From positions 1-64,000 of the forward strand of contig NZ_JAPEMU010000005.1 in assembly GCF_026342405.1 (NCBI RefSeq): 64,000 bases of DNA. The letters are read 5' to 3'. Shown one piece after another: positions 50,093 to 58,148 of the stretch (positions are counted from its first letter, which is position 1; each line of letters starts with the position of its first letter). The notes under the pieces are model-generated. The model did no database searches. It was not told where the DNA came from and saw only the letters and a program-made list of their open reading frames with translations. The translations under genes and the position numbers were made by a program. Source of the DNA: Kitasatospora sp. NBC_00240 (GTDB lineage: Bacteria; Actinomycetota; Actinomycetes; Streptomycetales; Streptomycetaceae).

Positions 50093-51346
50093 TCAGTCGC
50101 CGTAGGTGGTGGACTCGGCCATCTCGACCGGGGCCGCGGCCACGGCCTCGTTGATCGCGCCGTGGCGCATCTGCACGTTGCCCTCGGAGACGGTCGCGTT
50201 GTGCGCGGCCAGCTCGGAGGACTGCAGGTCCTTCTCGCGGGTGGAGCGCAGGTGGCCGAGCTGGTCGACGATCGCCGCCAGCTCGCCCAGCGTCGCCGGG
50301 TCGTACTTCGCGCCGGCCGCCGCCGCGTACGCGGCCTCGGCCTTCGCCTGCAGATCCGCGATCCGGGTGAGCGCTGCCTGAGCGTCCTCCATCTCCAGCT
50401 GCGCCCAGCCGTGCATCTGGCGCAGCCACAGCTGGAGGGAGTCGACGCCGTTCACCTCGACGGTGGCGGCGCCGGCCGAGGCGGTGGGCAGGTTGGTCAT
50501 GCTGCTCCTCGGGGTCGCGGCCCCGCCGGTGGCGGGGCCGGGCGTGGGGGCGGGTGCGCCGGCGGGCGGCGGGTCCTTGACCAGGTGCAGGCCGGGTCCG
50601 GCCGCCGTGGGTGCGGCCGGGTCGGCGACGGCGCCCGTCGGGTCGTCGTCGAAGAGCCAGTCCGGGAGTTCGTCCGGCGCGACGGTCCCGGCCGCGGTGG
50701 GCTCGGGCCGGGGCGCCGGCACGGGTGCGCCAGCAGGCGGGCGGGCGGGCTTGGGCGGCACCGGCCGCCCGCCACCAGAGCCGCCGCCGCCACCGGTGGT
50801 GGTGGCGGCGGGCGGGGTGGGGTCGGTGACGACGTGGACCCGGATCGTGGCGTCGGCGCTCGCGGTGGCGGCCGCCGCCTCGGCCTCGGCAATCCTGTCC
50901 GCACTCGGCGCGATCGGGCCTCCGGTGTTGACCGGCTCGTCGTCCTCGATGATCTCCGCGTCGACGATCTCCGGCTCGCCCTTCGCGGCCGTCCCGGCCG
51001 GCGCACCCTTCGCGGCCGTGGGGGCCTTCGCGGCCGTCGGGGTGGTGGCCGGGCCGGCGGGCGCGTTGCGCTCGGTCTTGGCGGCCTTCACCGTCGCGCG
51101 GCGCTCGGCGATCGCGGTCTTGGTCTCGGGCCAGGCCTTGCGCCAGCCCTCCTTCGCCCCCGACGTCCACGTGTAGATGCGGGCCACGCTGTTGATGGCG
51201 CCCTGGGCGACCTTCTTCCCGGACTCCGTCCGGTCGATCGGCTTCGGCGCCTTGGGGCTCTTGCTGTGCTCCTTGGCGGTCGCGTGCCCGGCGGTGATGC
51301 CACCGCCGAGCGCCCACGCGAGCGCCATCATGATGAGGATCTCCAT
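50093..51346 (-). CDS. Long Pro/Ala-rich protein with helical C-terminal domain
   Basis: 417 residues. A short hydrophobic N-terminus (MEILIMMALAWALGGGITAG) could anchor it to the membrane. Then a Lys/Ala/Pro-rich disordered region and an acidic patch (EIVDAEIIEDDEPVN), a Gly/Pro linker, and a 120-residue helical domain (LQLWLRQMHGWAQLEMEDAQ onward) ending in the NVQMRHGAINEAVAAAPV motif shared with the 49672 protein. The architecture suggests a membrane-tethered linker protein. Unknown family. Confidence 0.6.
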   Translation of the reverse strand: MEILIMMALAWALGGGITAGHATAKEHSKSPKAPKPIDRTESGKKVAQGAINSVARIYTWTSGAKEGWRKAWPETKTAIAERRATVKAAKTERNAPAGPATTPTAAKAPTAAKGAPAGTAAKGEPEIVDAEIIEDDEPVNTGGPIAPSADRIAEAEAAAATASADATIRVHVVTDPTPPAATTTGGGGGSGGGRPVPPKPARPPAGAPVPAPRPEPTAAGTVAPDELPDWLFDDDPTGAVADPAAPTAAGPGLHLVKDPPPAGAPAPTPGPATGGAATPRSSMTNLPTASAGAATVEVNGVDSLQLWLRQMHGWAQLEMEDAQAALTRIADLQAKAEAAYAAAAGAKYDPATLGELAAIVDQLGHLRSTREKDLQSSELAAHNATVSEGNVQMRHGAINEAVAAAPVEMAESTTYGD

Positions 51347-51379
51347 CAGGCTCTCCCCTCTCTTTCGTCTCTCCCTCGG

Positions 51380-51931
51380 CTACTTCGTGCTGAACGCGGA
51401 GCCGATGACGTGGGCGACGGTGGTGACGACCCAGGTGACGGCCACCGCGGCCGCGTGCCCGACCGGGCCGGGGATCGCCGCGAGCAGGGAGGGGATCGCC
51501 AGCGCGAGCGCCAGCGTCCTGGGCCCGGCCTTGTCCTCCTTGACGTCCTTCAGCAGGATCACCAGCGCCGCCCCCGACACCAGGAACCCGACCCCGCCGC
51601 CGACCCAGGCCCGCAGCCAGGACGCCACCAGCGAGTTCGCCCAGGTGCTCAGGTTGTTGATCAGGTGCCCCAGGCCGGTGCCGGCCAGCCCGGCCCCGCC
51701 GGTCAGGAACAGCGCGATGTGCAGACGCGGCATCTCCAACTTGGCGAGCACCGCGTTCATCGCCCCCGCCGCCGCCCCGCCGCCGGAGCGGCCCCCACCG
51801 CCGGAGCGGTGGCGCTTGCCCATCCCCGCCGTGACCGTGGACCCGCCGGCGGCGAGCACCTGCAGAGCCACCGACACACCCACACTCAGCACGCCGACAC
51901 CGGCGCTCACCAGACCGTCGAGAACTGCCAT
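51380..51931 (-). CDS. Multi-TM membrane protein
   Basis: 183 residues with hydrophobic segments at about 5-30 (GLVSAGVGVLSVGVSVALQV), 68-88 (MPRLHIALFLTGGAGLAGTG), 106-126 (RAWVGGGVGFLVSGAALVIL) and 138-175 (ALALAIPSLLAAIPGPVGHA; VAVTWVVTTVAHVIGSAF). A glycine-rich basic loop, GKRHRSGGGGRSGGG, lies between the first two. It resembles pore-type membrane proteins of streptomycete plasmids by layout. First gene of a run of tightly spaced genes leading to the motor. Confidence 0.6.
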   Translation of the reverse strand: MAVLDGLVSAGVGVLSVGVSVALQVLAAGGSTVTAGMGKRHRSGGGGRSGGGAAAGAMNAVLAKLEMPRLHIALFLTGGAGLAGTGLGHLINNLSTWANSLVASWLRAWVGGGVGFLVSGAALVILLKDVKEDKAGPRTLALALAIPSLLAAIPGPVGHAAAVAVTWVVTTVAHVIGSAFSTK

Positions 51932-52137
51932 GACTGTCCCCTCCCAAGGGGCTTGTGGATCAAGAAAAGCGACCGGCCGGCGGCCGGTCGCGACACCTGC
52001 TCGGGCCCCTTGCCATCACGGCGAGTGACCCCGTACTCTCGCGTGCGCGCCCGCGCGCCCCTACGCGTTACGGGTCCGCACATTCACGCGCGGACGTGAA
52101 TTCGGGATCGTGAAATTCACGATCTCCCCCGGACCGG

Positions 52138-52410
52138 CTACCGGTTGTGACCACCGGTCAGGCGCGTCGACAGCTGCCGCAGCACCGCCGCCAGCTGCGC
52201 CCACTCCCCGTCCCGGGCACCCTCCGGCAGGCCTGCAATCACCCTGCGGACGATGTCCCACTCGGCCTCAGCGGCGGCCTTCGCGCCGCCGGCCGCAGCC
52301 GCCGACCGCAGCCGCACCTGGTGCGCCGCGACCCGCCGTGCGCTGTCCTCCGAGCGCTTCGAATCCCTCTTGCGCCGCCAGGCCGGCGGCTGCGCGGGAG
52401 TACTCAACAT
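52138..52410 (-). CDS. Small basic helical protein
   Basis: 90 residues from ATG at 52410, preceded by GGAGGGAC. The N-terminal half is highly basic (PPAWRRKRDSKRSEDSARRV); the rest is helical (AKAAAEAEWDIVRRVIAGLP; EWAQLAAVLRQLSTRLTG). A nucleic-acid-binding role is plausible from charge. Between it and the 51931 start is a 206-bp gap, AT-richer near 52080-52130 with repeated GTGAATTC/GTGAAATTC-like elements that may be a promoter. Confidence 0.6.
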   Translation of the reverse strand: MLSTPAQPPAWRRKRDSKRSEDSARRVAAHQVRLRSAAAAGGAKAAAEAEWDIVRRVIAGLPEGARDGEWAQLAAVLRQLSTRLTGGHNR

Positions 52411-52665
52411 GTCCCTCCGAACGGGAGTCGGGCCGCCGGGCAGGTGCCGGGCGGCGTCCTCGGTAGCGGCCGGACGGCCGTGACCGCCCCCGCACCCACC
52501 CCGGGATCGGGGTGGTCGGCGACGGCTACGAACAGCCGGACGTGACAAGCGGTTTGACGTGCGGTTTCACCCCGGTGGGGGTAGTCGGCGTGGTTGGATG
52601 GACGGGCCGGACGGGGGCGATTCAGGCGCCTCCGTCCGGCACTGTCACTCCTGGGCGCCGGCCGG

Positions 52666-54408
52666 TCAGGGCCGGTAGCCGGCGGCGATGAGCTCTCCCG
52701 CCTCCAGGCGGTACTCGGACGCGGTGCTGGCGGAGGAGACCTCCAGCTCGCGCTGGATGTCGGCCAGCGGGAGGTCCGCCGGCCACACCGCGTCGGCGTC
52801 GGGGTCGGCGAGCGCGAGGATCATCCGGGCGACCTTGCGCACCGCCCGCTCGCGCGGCCGGAGCTTGGCGACGTCCTCCGCTTCGACCGCGGCCCGCTCG
52901 ATTTCGGCAGCGGCCAGCCGGATTTCGGCAGCAGCCCGAACCGCTTCGGCAGCGTCCAGGTTCGACTGCTCGACGGCGGCGAGAGCGGCCGCCTGGGCCG
53001 CCCGCTCCTCGTCCGCGAGGCGGTTCGTTTCGGCGACGGCGAGCCGGGTTTCGGCGGCGCCCTTCAGCGTTTCGGCAGCGGACCGGTTCGCTTCGGCGGC
53101 GGCGAGGCGGGCTTCGGCGATGGTCTGTGTCTCGACCGCCTGGGTCTCGGCGGCGGCGATCCGGTCGGCCTCCGCGGCCTCCCGCCGCTTCTCGGCGGCG
53201 CGCTGCTCCAGCTCTGCGGCCTCCAGGTCGAGGTCGGCCCTGGCCTTGCGCTCGGCGGCCTCCTGGGTCTGGGCGGCGGCGGTGCGGGCCTTGGCCTCGG
53301 CCATCACCGCCGTCTCCAGCGCCTCCTCCTCCGCTCGGGCGGCCCGCTCGGCGGCCGTGACCTGCGCCTGGGCGTGGGCGCGGGCCTGGCCGGTGGCGCC
53401 CTGGACCTGGGCGCGCACCGTCTCGACCTGGCCGTCCGCGCGCAGGGCCTCGGCCTGGGCCTGGGTCTCGGCGAGCCTGCGGCGGGTGTCGGCCTCCAGG
53501 CGCCGGCGCTCGGCCTCCTCCGCGCGGTCCTCGGCCGCGCGGTCCTGGTCGTCCGGCATGGCCAGCGCCCGGGCGACGGTGTAGCCGTGCGGGGCCATCG
53601 TCATCGGCAGCAGCTCGTCCTCGGTGGCCTTGCCCAGGTCGCCGCCGTGCTTGCGCTTGAGCCACACCTCGTAGGCGATGAGGTCCTGGTCCCGGCGGAC
53701 CATCTCCGGGTAGGAGTGCACGTCATACAGCCGCATCCGCCGGTAGATCCGGGGGGTTGCGATCGGGGCGAGCACCCAGCGGATCAGCGGGATGGAGTCG
53801 CGTTCCACCTGCTCAGGACGGACGATGCGGTCGATGGAGTCGCGGCCGACCTCCACCACCATGATGAACAGCACCGGGACGACACCGTGGGCGCCGGCCG
53901 CGACGTAGTCCAGCAGCCGCCAGCCGCGGCCCTGCGGGGCGGCGCTCGCGGCGTTGAGGACGACGGTCGCGGCGGTGAGCAGCCACACCGGGTAGCGGAT
54001 CCAGCCGATGGGGCGTTTGAGCCAGGCCATCAGCAGGTCGACCGCGATCATCACCATGATCCCGGTGTCGACACCGACCGCGAAGAGCTGCCCCTTGCCC
54101 AGCGAGGCGAAGTGCAGCCGGTCGAACGCGAAGGCGGCGACGTGCCCGAAGCTCAGGTAGAGGCCGATGCCCGCGAGGGCGAGCGCGGCCGCCACGATGC
54201 CAGCGGCCGCCCCCTTCTGCGGGAGGGTCAGCCGCCCGGCCGACGGCGCGGGCGAAACGGGCTCGGCCGTCTCCGAAGCGCTCCACGGTGCGGACGAAAC
54301 GGTGTCAGCTGCTCCCGAAACGGGGGCGGGCGGTGCCGAAACGGGGCCCGGCGCGGGGCGCGCCGGGCCGGGCAGGGCCGCCGTCGGCGGCATGTCGGTG
54401 ATCGTCAC
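52666..54408 (-). CDS. DUF2637-type four-TM protein with long coiled coil
   Basis: 580 residues from GTG at 54408 (GGAGG upstream). After a Ser/Pro/Val-rich head, four hydrophobic segments occur at about 58-83 (AAALALAGIGLYLSFGHVAA), 95-118 (FAVGVDTGIMVMIAVDLLMA), 127-147 and 160-178 (VVPVLFIMVVEVGRDSIDRI), the pattern of DUF2637 proteins found on actinobacterial plasmids. Next comes a globular stretch (RMRLYDVHSYPEMVRRDQDL) and a 240-residue heptad coiled coil rich in AAE (residues about 300-520), then a winged-helix-like end (LADIQRELEVSSASTASEYR). Codons for the head and coil contain 21-bp phased DNA motifs (see repeats). A structural role in transfer is inferred. Confidence 0.75.
   Translation of the reverse strand: MTITDMPPTAALPGPARPAPGPVSAPPAPVSGAADTVSSAPWSASETAEPVSPAPSAGRLTLPQKGAAAGIVAAALALAGIGLYLSFGHVAAFAFDRLHFASLGKGQLFAVGVDTGIMVMIAVDLLMAWLKRPIGWIRYPVWLLTAATVVLNAASAAPQGRGWRLLDYVAAGAHGVVPVLFIMVVEVGRDSIDRIVRPEQVERDSIPLIRWVLAPIATPRIYRRMRLYDVHSYPEMVRRDQDLIAYEVWLKRKHGGDLGKATEDELLPMTMAPHGYTVARALAMPDDQDRAAEDRAEEAERRRLEADTRRRLAETQAQAEALRADGQVETVRAQVQGATGQARAHAQAQVTAAERAARAEEEALETAVMAEAKARTAAAQTQEAAERKARADLDLEAAELEQRAAEKRREAAEADRIAAAETQAVETQTIAEARLAAAEANRSAAETLKGAAETRLAVAETNRLADEERAAQAAALAAVEQSNLDAAEAVRAAAEIRLAAAEIERAAVEAEDVAKLRPRERAVRKVARMILALADPDADAVWPADLPLADIQRELEVSSASTASEYRLEAGELIAAGYRP
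52903..53119. repeat. 21-bp phased TTCGGC motif array in the coiled-coil coding region
   Basis: TTCGG (mostly inside TTTCGGCRGC) begins at 52903, 52924, 52945, 53029, 53050, 53071, 53092 and 53113; every interval is 21 bp or a multiple (84). It corresponds to the heptads AAETLKG, AAETRLA and VAETNRL. It is the complement of the CGAAAC motif found in the upstream array, so it points the opposite way. Confidence 0.7.
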
Positions 54409-54534
54409 AGGGGCCTCCGGAAGGACTCGTTCGGGTGGTGCCGAAACGGCGGCCGGTGCTCCCGAAACGCGATCTCGCGTGTCCGAAGCCGGCCGCCGCT
54501 GTCGGCGAAGGGAAGACGGCCGGACCCGAAACAG
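54253..54534. repeat. 21-bp phased CGAAACGG array spanning the start of the 52666 gene
   Basis: CGAAACGG occurs perfectly at 54253, 54295, 54316, 54337 and 54442; one- or two-base variants begin at 54274, 54463, 54484, 54506 and 54527. Intervals are 21, 21, 21, 21, 105, 21, 21, 22 and 21 bp, placing nearly all copies on one face of the helix. Half lie inside the gene and half in the 134-bp upstream gap, so protein coding alone does not explain them. Confidence 0.8.
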
Positions 54535-54542
54535 GGCTCGGG

Positions 54543-55125
54543 TCAGGCGCGGGTGGAGGCGCTCTGGACGACGGTCAGCGCGAACTCCAGCTGCTCGGCC
54601 CAGCACCGCAGGTCGGCGGGGACGCCGGTGGCCTCCACGGCCAAGCGGCGGCTGAGCAGTTCGCCGAGGGCGGCCTCGGCGCTGCGGTGTGCCTCGTCGG
54701 CGTACACGAAGTCGGCCTCCAGAGCGGCGAGCAGCTCTCGGGCTGCTGATGCGCGTGGCCAGCAGCCGCAGGGGCTGCTCGTCGCCGTGGTCGGGGTCGG
54801 GCCGGTGCACGGTGGCGGTGGCCCGCAGGCGCATCCGCTCGGCGAACTCCTCGACCAGGGCGAGCAGGCCGGCGCGGCCCTTGGCCAGCTCCAGCTGCTC
54901 CTGGACGTCGGCGATGTGGGCGGCCGCCATCGCCAGGCTCGGCCGCCGGGCCTCGTCGTAGGCGCGGTCGGCGTCGGTGGCGGCCGCGGCCCGCTCCTTG
55001 CGCGCGGTGCGCCAGGTCAGGCGTCGGGCCGGGTCGTCCAGCCAGCGGCCGAGCTCCACCAGCTGCTCCAGCGGGTCGGGAAGGTGCTCCACGCCGAGGT
55101 GCGTGGTCCGGGTCGGCTTGCTCAC
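54543..55125 (-). pseudogene. Helical protein gene interrupted by a one-base frameshift
   Basis: From GTG at 55125 (strong AGGAGG upstream) the frame reads MSKPTRTTHLGVEHLPDPLE, a helical body (MAAAHIADVQEQLELAKGRA), then HRPDPDHGDEQPLRLLATRI. Near 54740-54742 an extra base in a GGG run breaks the frame. In the next frame the protein plainly continues as ELLAALEADFVYADEAHRSA, AEQLEFALTVVQSASTRA and a stop at 54543. The intact product would be about 193 residues. It may be a real lesion, a sequencing slip or programmed frameshifting. Confidence 0.7.
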
Positions 55126-55270
55126 GGGGTCCTCCTGTATAGGGGAGAGGCGTTCCGGCCGGAGTGGCCGGGGTGCCTGGGGAGTGCGGTGCGTCGGGCA
55201 CCGTCGAACACCGCCGCACCCGGCCCCGGACCTCGGGGGTGGGCGCGGCGGCGAACGACAACAACCGACG

Positions 55271-55402
55271 TCAGGACTCGCGGCCGTCGCGGGCGTCGAG
55301 CTCGTCCATGTACGTGGCGTACTCGGCCTGGTCGGCCTCCTCGTAGGCGGCGTGCATCCGCGCCAGGCCGGCCTGCCAGGCGTCGTACTCCTCGGTGGTC
55401 AT
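55271..55402 (-). CDS. Very small acidic protein
   Basis: 43 residues, MTTEEYDAWQAGLARMHAAY then EEADQAEYATYMDELDARDG, a single charged amphipathic helix. ATG at 55402 has GAGAGGA upstream; a GTG one codon earlier is an alternative. Part of the tight minus-strand run. No function can be assigned. Confidence 0.5.
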   Translation of the reverse strand: MTTEEYDAWQAGLARMHAAYEEADQAEYATYMDELDARDGRES

Positions 55403-55467
55403 CACGGGCGTGGTCCTCTCGGATCGGCGTCGCCGGACCGGAGCCGGCGGCGCAGGGGGGCGGGACG

Positions 55468-55635
55468 CTACTTCGAGACGGGCTGCGCGGGCGCGGGCGC
55501 CGTCGTCTGCGGCTCGCGGGCCGGGGCGGCCTCGTCGGGGCGGCGGTGGACGGTGCGGGAGGTGGCCTGCCGCGAGAGGCGCAGCATCAGGTCCGTGTCG
55601 TAGCTGGTGTTCGGGGTGTGCTGGGCGGCGCTCAC
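55468..55635 (-). CDS. Very small hypothetical protein, translationally coupled
   Basis: 55 residues from GTG at 55635: MSAAQHTPNTSYDTDLMLRL, then SRQATSRTVHRRPDEAAPAR and a Pro/Ala/Thr tail ending PVSK. The start overlaps the stop of the 55632 gene (GTGA). Too short for the usual gene-length cut-offs but supported by coupling and codon use. Confidence 0.5.
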   Translation of the reverse strand: MSAAQHTPNTSYDTDLMLRLSRQATSRTVHRRPDEAAPAREPQTTAPAPAQPVSK

Positions 55636-55754
55636 TTGCCACCGCCCTTGAGGGTGGCGGCCTTGAGGGCCTGGGCGGCCGCCTTGGCGCTGGCCTTGGC
55701 GAGGCGGGCGGCGGTCTTCGCGGCGAGGAGCTGGATCAGGGCGTCGGAGGCCAT
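55632..55754 (-). CDS. 40-residue Ala/Lys-rich peptide gene
   Basis: MASDALIQLLAAKTAARLAK then ASAKAAAQALKAATLKGGGK: one long amphipathic, positively charged helix, as in DNA-coating or membrane-active peptides. ATG at 55754 starts 5 bp after the stop of the 55760 gene, and its stop overlaps the next start. Function unknown. Confidence 0.5.
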   Translation of the reverse strand: MASDALIQLLAAKTAARLAKASAKAAAQALKAATLKGGGK

Positions 55755-55759
55755 CGCGG

Positions 55760-56179
55760 TCAGCCGGCCAGCGGGAGGGCGCGCAGGGTGGCGACGGCGG
55801 CGGAGACCGTGGCCGGGAGCGGCCGGAGCGTGCCGATCACGCTGACGGGCTCGTCGGCGATGTCGTCCAGGTCGATGACGGCCTCGCGGATCGCGTCGCT
55901 GGCAGCCGCCGCCCGGGCGCGGACCCGGCGGACCTTGTCGCGCAGCAGGACCAGCAGGCCCTCCAGGCCGCGGCGGCCCTCGGGGTAGTGGCCGGCCTCG
56001 ACCGCGTCCCAGACCTGCTCGGCCAGGTCCTCGTCAAGGTCGGCGGCGGCCGGGGCGATCGCGGCGATCTGCTCGGCGGCGGCCGCGAGCAGCCGGCCGG
56101 CGTAGCGGCCGTACAGCTCGTCGAAGTCGCCGCCGGTGTTGCTCGGGGTGCCGACGGAGAGTGCCATGATGGTGTCCAC
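55760..56179 (-). CDS. Helical hypothetical protein heading a small-gene operon
   Basis: 139 residues from GTG at 56179 with GAGAGGAAA upstream (ATG four codons on is possible). Helical: GDFDELYGRYAGRLLAAAAE, DLDEDLAEQVWDAVEAGHYP, GLEGLLVLLRDKVRRVRARA, SDAIREAVIDLDDIADEP. No known family. It is followed within 6 bp by the peptide gene at 55632 and then by other very small genes, together making an operon. Confidence 0.6.
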   Translation of the reverse strand: MDTIMALSVGTPSNTGGDFDELYGRYAGRLLAAAAEQIAAIAPAAADLDEDLAEQVWDAVEAGHYPEGRRGLEGLLVLLRDKVRRVRARAAAASDAIREAVIDLDDIADEPVSVIGTLRPLPATVSAAVATLRALPLAG

Positions 56180-56349
56180 AGGTCGTTTCCTCTCGTCTAC
56201 TGCGGTGGGTGGTGCGACCGAACGAGGCCCCCGGGTTGCATCCCTGGGGGCCTCACTGCTGCTCTGTGCTGCGTACGAGCAGCCACGGCCGCCGCCCACC
56301 CCGTCGTGCTCGGGGTCGGCGGCGGCCGTGGCGGTTCGTGCTGGTGATG

Positions 56350-56982
56350 TCAGGCGGCGAGGCGACCCTTCCGCTGCTTCCGCTGCTTCCGGGGCGGCTC
56401 CGTGGGCACGCCGTCAGGCAGGGGCAGCGAGAAGATCGGGCCCTTCGCGCCGTACAGCGGGTGCTGGCGCAGGGCGTCCGTGACGAGCACGTCGACGCGA
56501 GCGGCGTCCCACTCCCGGGTGCGCCGTTTGGCGCGCTGCTTGTCGGACCCGACCGGGTCGTCCGAGCGGCGCTGCGCGATGTGAAGAACCGCGGGCGGCT
56601 GCGGGGCCTTCACCTTCTTGAGCACCGTGGTCGGACGGCGGGAGGCCACCTCCGCGACGGCCTCGGCGCGCCGCTGCTGCCAGACCGTGATCGGCATGTC
56701 GATCTCGAAGAGGCGGTTGGAGTTGATGCAGCGGCGGGCGCCGGGGGTGCCGGCCGGGAGGATGTGGTGCGGGACCAGCTTCCACTGCTTGGTGGTCTTG
56801 TCGGTGGTGAGCGGGCACCACGTGTTGCAGTCGGGGCAGGCCAGGTGCTCGGCGCGGGGGGTGAGTTCGACCAGCGTGGGGGGCAGCTCCGAGAGGAGGA
56901 GGGCCGGCCTGCAGCTGATGTTCTTCGTACAGGTCTGACGCTTGCGCGGCTGAGCGGTGGGGATCGCGGTCCTGGTGGTCAT
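56350..56982 (-). CDS. First gene of the transfer cluster: zinc-binding-type protein
   Basis: 210 residues from ATG at 56982 with GAGGAG upstream. It contains CTKNISCRPALLLSELPPTL and the CxxC-x3-C segment LACPDCNTWCPLTTDKTT, then HHILPAGTPGARRCINSNRL, which together supply Cys and His for metal binding, and a basic C-terminal end (PPRKQRKQRKGRLAA). An HNH nuclease is not evident. It faces the GntR operators at 57190-57308 and is probably repressed by the regulator encoded at 57336. Confidence 0.65.
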   Translation of the reverse strand: MTTRTAIPTAQPRKRQTCTKNISCRPALLLSELPPTLVELTPRAEHLACPDCNTWCPLTTDKTTKQWKLVPHHILPAGTPGARRCINSNRLFEIDMPITVWQQRRAEAVAEVASRRPTTVLKKVKAPQPPAVLHIAQRRSDDPVGSDKQRAKRRTREWDAARVDVLVTDALRQHPLYGAKGPIFSLPLPDGVPTEPPRKQRKQRKGRLAA

Positions 56983-57189
56983 GGAGGGCTCCTCGGATGA
57001 TGCGGAGGTAGATGAGGCTGCATGGCGGTGCCTTGTCCGCCCTCCAGGCCGCCCGAGAGATCCCGGTGCCTGACGAGGGGACAGCGCATCGGCGCTGCGT
57101 GGCAGTCGCGAGGGTTTGGTGGAGCTACCCAACGCCCACTCGGGCGGCGACTACCTGCGGTTTCGTACTGCGCGGCAAACTTCACCAAC

Positions 57190-57308
57190 TTCACTGGTGA
57201 ACTTCGTCACGGAATGAAGGTACGCAGCAACCCTCAGTCGAGTCAAGAGCTTCACTGGTGAAGTCTGAGACTTTTCACCAGTGAAGTAGCGTCAGGATCA
57301 CTGGTGAA
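57190..57308. promoter_or_regulatory. Four GntR-type operators between divergent genes
   Basis: TTCACTGGTGAA at 57190-57201 and 57251-57262, its complement TTCACCAGTGAA at 57274-57285, and ATCACTGGTGAA at 57297-57308; a half-site TTCACCA begins at 57181. The last copy lies about 28 bp before the gntR ATG with TAACCT (57324-57329) as a candidate -10, so the gntR mRNA may be leaderless and self-repressed. The others can control the minus-strand transfer cluster. Confidence 0.85.
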
Positions 57309-57335
57309 ATGTCGAAAGTGAGCTAACCTAGCGCC

Positions 57336-58148
57336 ATGACGACACCGCCCGACCCGCGCCCAGCATCCCGACGGATCGCCGATGACCTGCGGGCTGCCAT
57401 CGACTCGGGCGACATCGCCCCTGGCGAGAAGTTGCCGACAACCAAGCAGCTCGTCGCGCGCTACGGCGTCACGCCGGAGACAGTGCGGCAGGCCGTCCTG
57501 CGTCTGAAGTCCGCCGGCGTCGTCACGAGCCGCCAGGGCGGCGGCGTGTACGCGCGTGAGCAGCTCCCACTGAAGCGCCTTGGCATCCAGCGCTACGACA
57601 AAGCCAAGTGGCGCGACCGCGGCGAGGTGGCCTTCATCGCCGACCGAGTCGCCAGCGGCCGCGAGTACAACCGGAACGACCAGACACAGGTGGTCTCCCG
57701 CCTACCGGCGTCCCGGGCTGTCGCGGCGGGACTCGGCGTACCTGAAGGAACCGAGGTTGTGAGTCGGGCCCGTCTGGTCAGGGAGGCAGGAGTCCCTACA
57801 CACACGCTGACCAGCTACTACAAGGTGCAGCATGTCGAGGGCACACGGCTGGAGGACCCCACCCCGGGGCCGGCAGGCAAAGGCGGCGGTTTCGGAGTGT
57901 TTCTCGAACTGGGCCTGGAACCGCACCAGATGACCGAGGAGCTCTACGCGCGGATGCCGACGCCAGCCGAATCTGCGGAGCTCGAACTGCCCACTGGGGA
58001 GCCCGTCATGGTGCTCCAGCGGACGACTTACACCGCAGATGGCACTGTGATCGAGTACGCAGTCGGCGTGCACTCGGCCAGCCGCTTTTCGTGGGAGTAC
58101 AACTTCCTCATCCCTGACTCTGCAGTAGGAGACTCGCATGCCCAGTGA
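57336..58148 (+). CDS. GntR-family (HutC/UTRA) transcriptional repressor
   Basis: 270 residues. The winged helix is at about 10-75: ASRRIADDLRAAIDSGDIAP, GEKLPTTKQLVARYGVTPET, VRQAVLRLKSAGVVTSRQGG. The rest is a UTRA effector-binding domain (SRARLVREAGVPTHTLTSYY; MVLQRTTYTADGTVIEYAVG). KorA/TraR/KorSA repressors of streptomycete conjugative plasmids belong to this subfamily and prevent lethal tra expression. Its four operators sit between it and the transfer cluster. The gene overlaps the next by 11 bp. Confidence 0.88.
   Translation: MTTPPDPRPASRRIADDLRAAIDSGDIAPGEKLPTTKQLVARYGVTPETVRQAVLRLKSAGVVTSRQGGGVYAREQLPLKRLGIQRYDKAKWRDRGEVAFIADRVASGREYNRNDQTQVVSRLPASRAVAAGLGVPEGTEVVSRARLVREAGVPTHTLTSYYKVQHVEGTRLEDPTPGPAGKGGGFGVFLELGLEPHQMTEELYARMPTPAESAELELPTGEPVMVLQRTTYTADGTVIEYAVGVHSASRFSWEYNFLIPDSAVGDSHAQ

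Noticed and set aside
52594-55845. A 1,083-residue open frame on the plus strand
   Set aside because: It is the antisense of the DUF2637-type gene and its neighbours; hydrophobic helices and the coiled coil are on the minus strand.
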